A DNA stretch of 64,000 nucleotides from Utricularia gibba. Lineage: Eukaryota; Streptophyta; Magnoliopsida; Lamiales; Lentibulariaceae. This document shows, piece after piece, positions 62,064 to 64,000 of this stretch. Position 1 is the first letter of the stretch. The number at the start of each line of letters is the position of its first letter. The notes under the pieces were generated by a model that saw only the letters and a list, made by a program, of their open reading frames with translations, did no database searches and had not been told where the DNA came from. Position numbers and translations under genes: made by a program. Location: the NCBI GenBank assembly GCA_002189035.1, contig CM007991.1, forward strand, positions 2,666,001 through 2,730,000, in the 5' to 3' direction.

Positions 62064-64000
62064 ATGGACAAGAGCAATGTAGCAGTGGGAGAAAGTTCTC
62101 CAGCTTCTGCAACAAAATCCACAGTGTCGCATGTCCCCGTTGGCTCTATTGCTATAGACATCAGTTGCCCGGTGGAAGAAACGGAGCAAGCTCAACACGA
62201 TCATTTTTCGATACGGTGCGTGATTCTTCATTTTGCTGAGATTGTAGAAGAGGGGAATGAAACATCTACCATATGAGGTGTTGGCTTCTCTTTCTTTCTT
62301 TCTTGGTTTCCCTCGAGGAAACTGGCATGGTTTGAGAAATTTCTGTTGTGCATCGAATTCGAATATTTCTTGATAAAGTGCACTTATCTCAATCTTTGTA
62401 TGATAGCCACCTTGAAAGGTTGCAAGAGTTGATATGCTCTGATTTGGATGAACTAAACTCTTATCAGTAGATGAATGCTGTTACAAGAAATAGCTCTGAC
62501 ATGAGCTTATCTAACTTGGAGCCTTTGTCTATGAGGATGCAGTGGTTTTGTGGCTGGCGTGAGGAAGAAGAACATGAAGATGTGCTCTCTTTTCCCTTCT
62601 GAACTCGGGAATGATATATTGGCAAACGATCTGCCGATGCTGTTGGTTCCCAAGTTCCGTTGGTGGCAATGTTCAGAGTGCGTTCCAGGACTCAGTTCTT
62701 CAGAAACGGTGCGAATTAACCGGAACCATAATGCTTCCACCAGTTCTTACCACAATGCCGGTAAAAAAGGCTGTCCTTTTAACACTGGAACAGACAAATG
62801 ATCAGTATACTCATTACAAAAGAAAATGATCCAGTTGCTGCTATTACAATCATCTGATCATGCTTTTTTGTTTCCAAATGGTTGCTGTAACTTTTGGGAT
62901 CCTTCTGCAGGCAATAAGAAGCAGGCAGATGATAGTATGGCCGAAGAAAAGCAACACGATAATAGTAAGAATCTATCATACATGTTGAACTTTTCAAGCT
63001 GACTTGAAGGTTCAAGGCTTGTAGTAACAAACAATACTCCCTTTAGCAGATGCTGTCGATACAGCGTGCCGTTCCACTGGAGTTGATGGCCCTGAAAACG
63101 GATCCTCCGGAAGTGAAGGTGGATTTGCTGCAATACCGCCTAGGAGAAAGCTGAAGTTGAGGTATTTAGCAGATATATTGGAGGAGGGAAAGAACTCAGC
63201 AAGTGGGAATCTGAGAGCAGGATCTGCTTCGTCTAATGGAACACGCACAACATCTCTCACATTGGAGGATGATTTTAAGTTGCATGTTCTTTCAGAGGGT
63301 AGAAAAAGAGCACGAACTGTGCGGAGAAAAAAGAGGGCTGCTTCCATAGATGGAGAGGGGACTGGAGATCCAACTGATGCTGCTAAAAGATTGAAAAGGC
63401 ATGTTTCAGAGAAATCATCCAAGAGATTACAAGTTTCTGAATCAGAGGCAGAGACAGTTGCCTCCACAAGATTGGACTTGCAATATAGCTCAAGGAAAAA
63501 GCAGCTTATGACCAAGAAAAGCAACATTGTGCATACAACGAAAAGGAAAAGGCTGGTTAAAAATGACCCCAGATCAGTGGTTATGCGAACTGCCACCAAT
63601 TTAGGAAAGCATCTCGCTGCTTATGAATCTGGTTCTGGTAGTATGGTGCCGGGTGCTTCTATCTGTGGAGAAGAAACCGCTCCCTTGCTCAATGGAAACC
63701 ATGAATTATCAGATAGCAAAACAGCTAATGCTGCATCTTTCGATAGCTCTGGGGTGTCACCAAATACTAGCATCTCTGGACATTGCAATACACAAGACAA
63801 AGTAACATTGGACCTCTCTCTGGACAGCCATGGCAATGTCGAAAGAAACACTTCGAATGAGAATGAACAGCCATTCGTTGATCATAGGGGCATTCCAGAT
63901 TTGAATGAGGCAATTGTTGATTCACCTTCAGCAATTCAGGAGAGTCAGTTGCCTCCCTTTTCTGAGAAGAGTTTCCCTGAAAAAAAATGGGTATGCCAAG
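62064..64000 (+). CDS. EMF1: EMBRYONIC FLOWER 1-like Polycomb protein, 5' part (truncated by window end)
   Basis: EMF1 is a plant-specific Polycomb protein that acts with PRC2 and PRC1 components to silence flowering and other genes. Exons 62064-62215, 62543-62760, 62911-62964 and 63047 (or 63050) onward join in frame. The N-terminal block has HFSIRGFVAGVRKKNMKMC, then LPMLLVPKFRWWQCSECVP, the conserved signature of EMF1. The long exon 4 is Lys/Arg-rich, with RRKLKLRYLADILEE and several nuclear-signal-like clusters (GRKRARTVRRKKR, KRKRL), and contains GIPDLNEA, the LDLN-type motif near the C-terminal half. Exon 4 has a tandem TAGCAG acceptor, so two isoforms differing by one residue are possible. 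The 3' part lies beyond 64000. The start ATG follows a frame without upstream extension. Confidence 0.85.

Overview
This is nuclear DNA of a flowering plant, probably a eudicot. It has about 19 genes with GT-AG introns, mostly short, separated by AT-rich gaps, which is compact for a plant. The proteins are plant-specific or plant-type: LEUNIG, EMF1, class III HD-ZIP, AIR9, chalcone synthase and Tic22. I found no prokaryotic operons, CRISPR arrays, insertion sequences, rRNA or tRNA. The species cannot be named from the sequence.

Layout. 1-5.2 kb (+): the 3' end of an ERD4/CSC1-type channel, an X8-domain secreted protein and a cationic amino acid transporter. 5.4-22.2 kb (-): AIR9, mitochondrial ribosomal protein mS34 and a PHB/PHV-type HD-ZIP III factor carrying an intron-split miR165/166 site. 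24.2-26.8 kb (+): a DUF7794 type I membrane protein. 27.2-35.0 kb (-): Tic22, cytosolic glutathione reductase and a VAMP72 R-SNARE. 36.0-40.2 kb (+): chalcone synthase and Ran GTPase. 40.8-44.5 kb (-): an Agenet/ENT protein and C1D. 45.5-50.3 kb (+): LEUNIG. 50.5-54.0 kb (-): CCT7. 56.0-57.7 kb (+): a membrane RING-H2 ligase. 58.0 kb: a possible 47-residue spliced ORF. 62.1 kb to the end (+): the 5' part of EMF1. These are independent housekeeping and developmental genes that happen to be neighbours; I do not infer a joint pathway.

The strongest unusual signal is the same defect in many genes. CAT, HD-ZIP III, GR (two sites), VAMP72, CHS (two sites), Agenet/ENT, C1D (two sites) and probably Tic22 each lack exactly one base, usually in a short homopolymer. 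Adding one base restores a full conserved protein and matching splice phases. I saw no stop-gaining substitution or lost splice site. This points to uncorrected long-read consensus errors rather than mass pseudogenisation, and it would corrupt automatic annotation. Other points of interest are four GC-AG introns, a Ran gene whose first coding exon is only the ATG, the split miR166 site and several repeats. I did not find a convincing new biological system.
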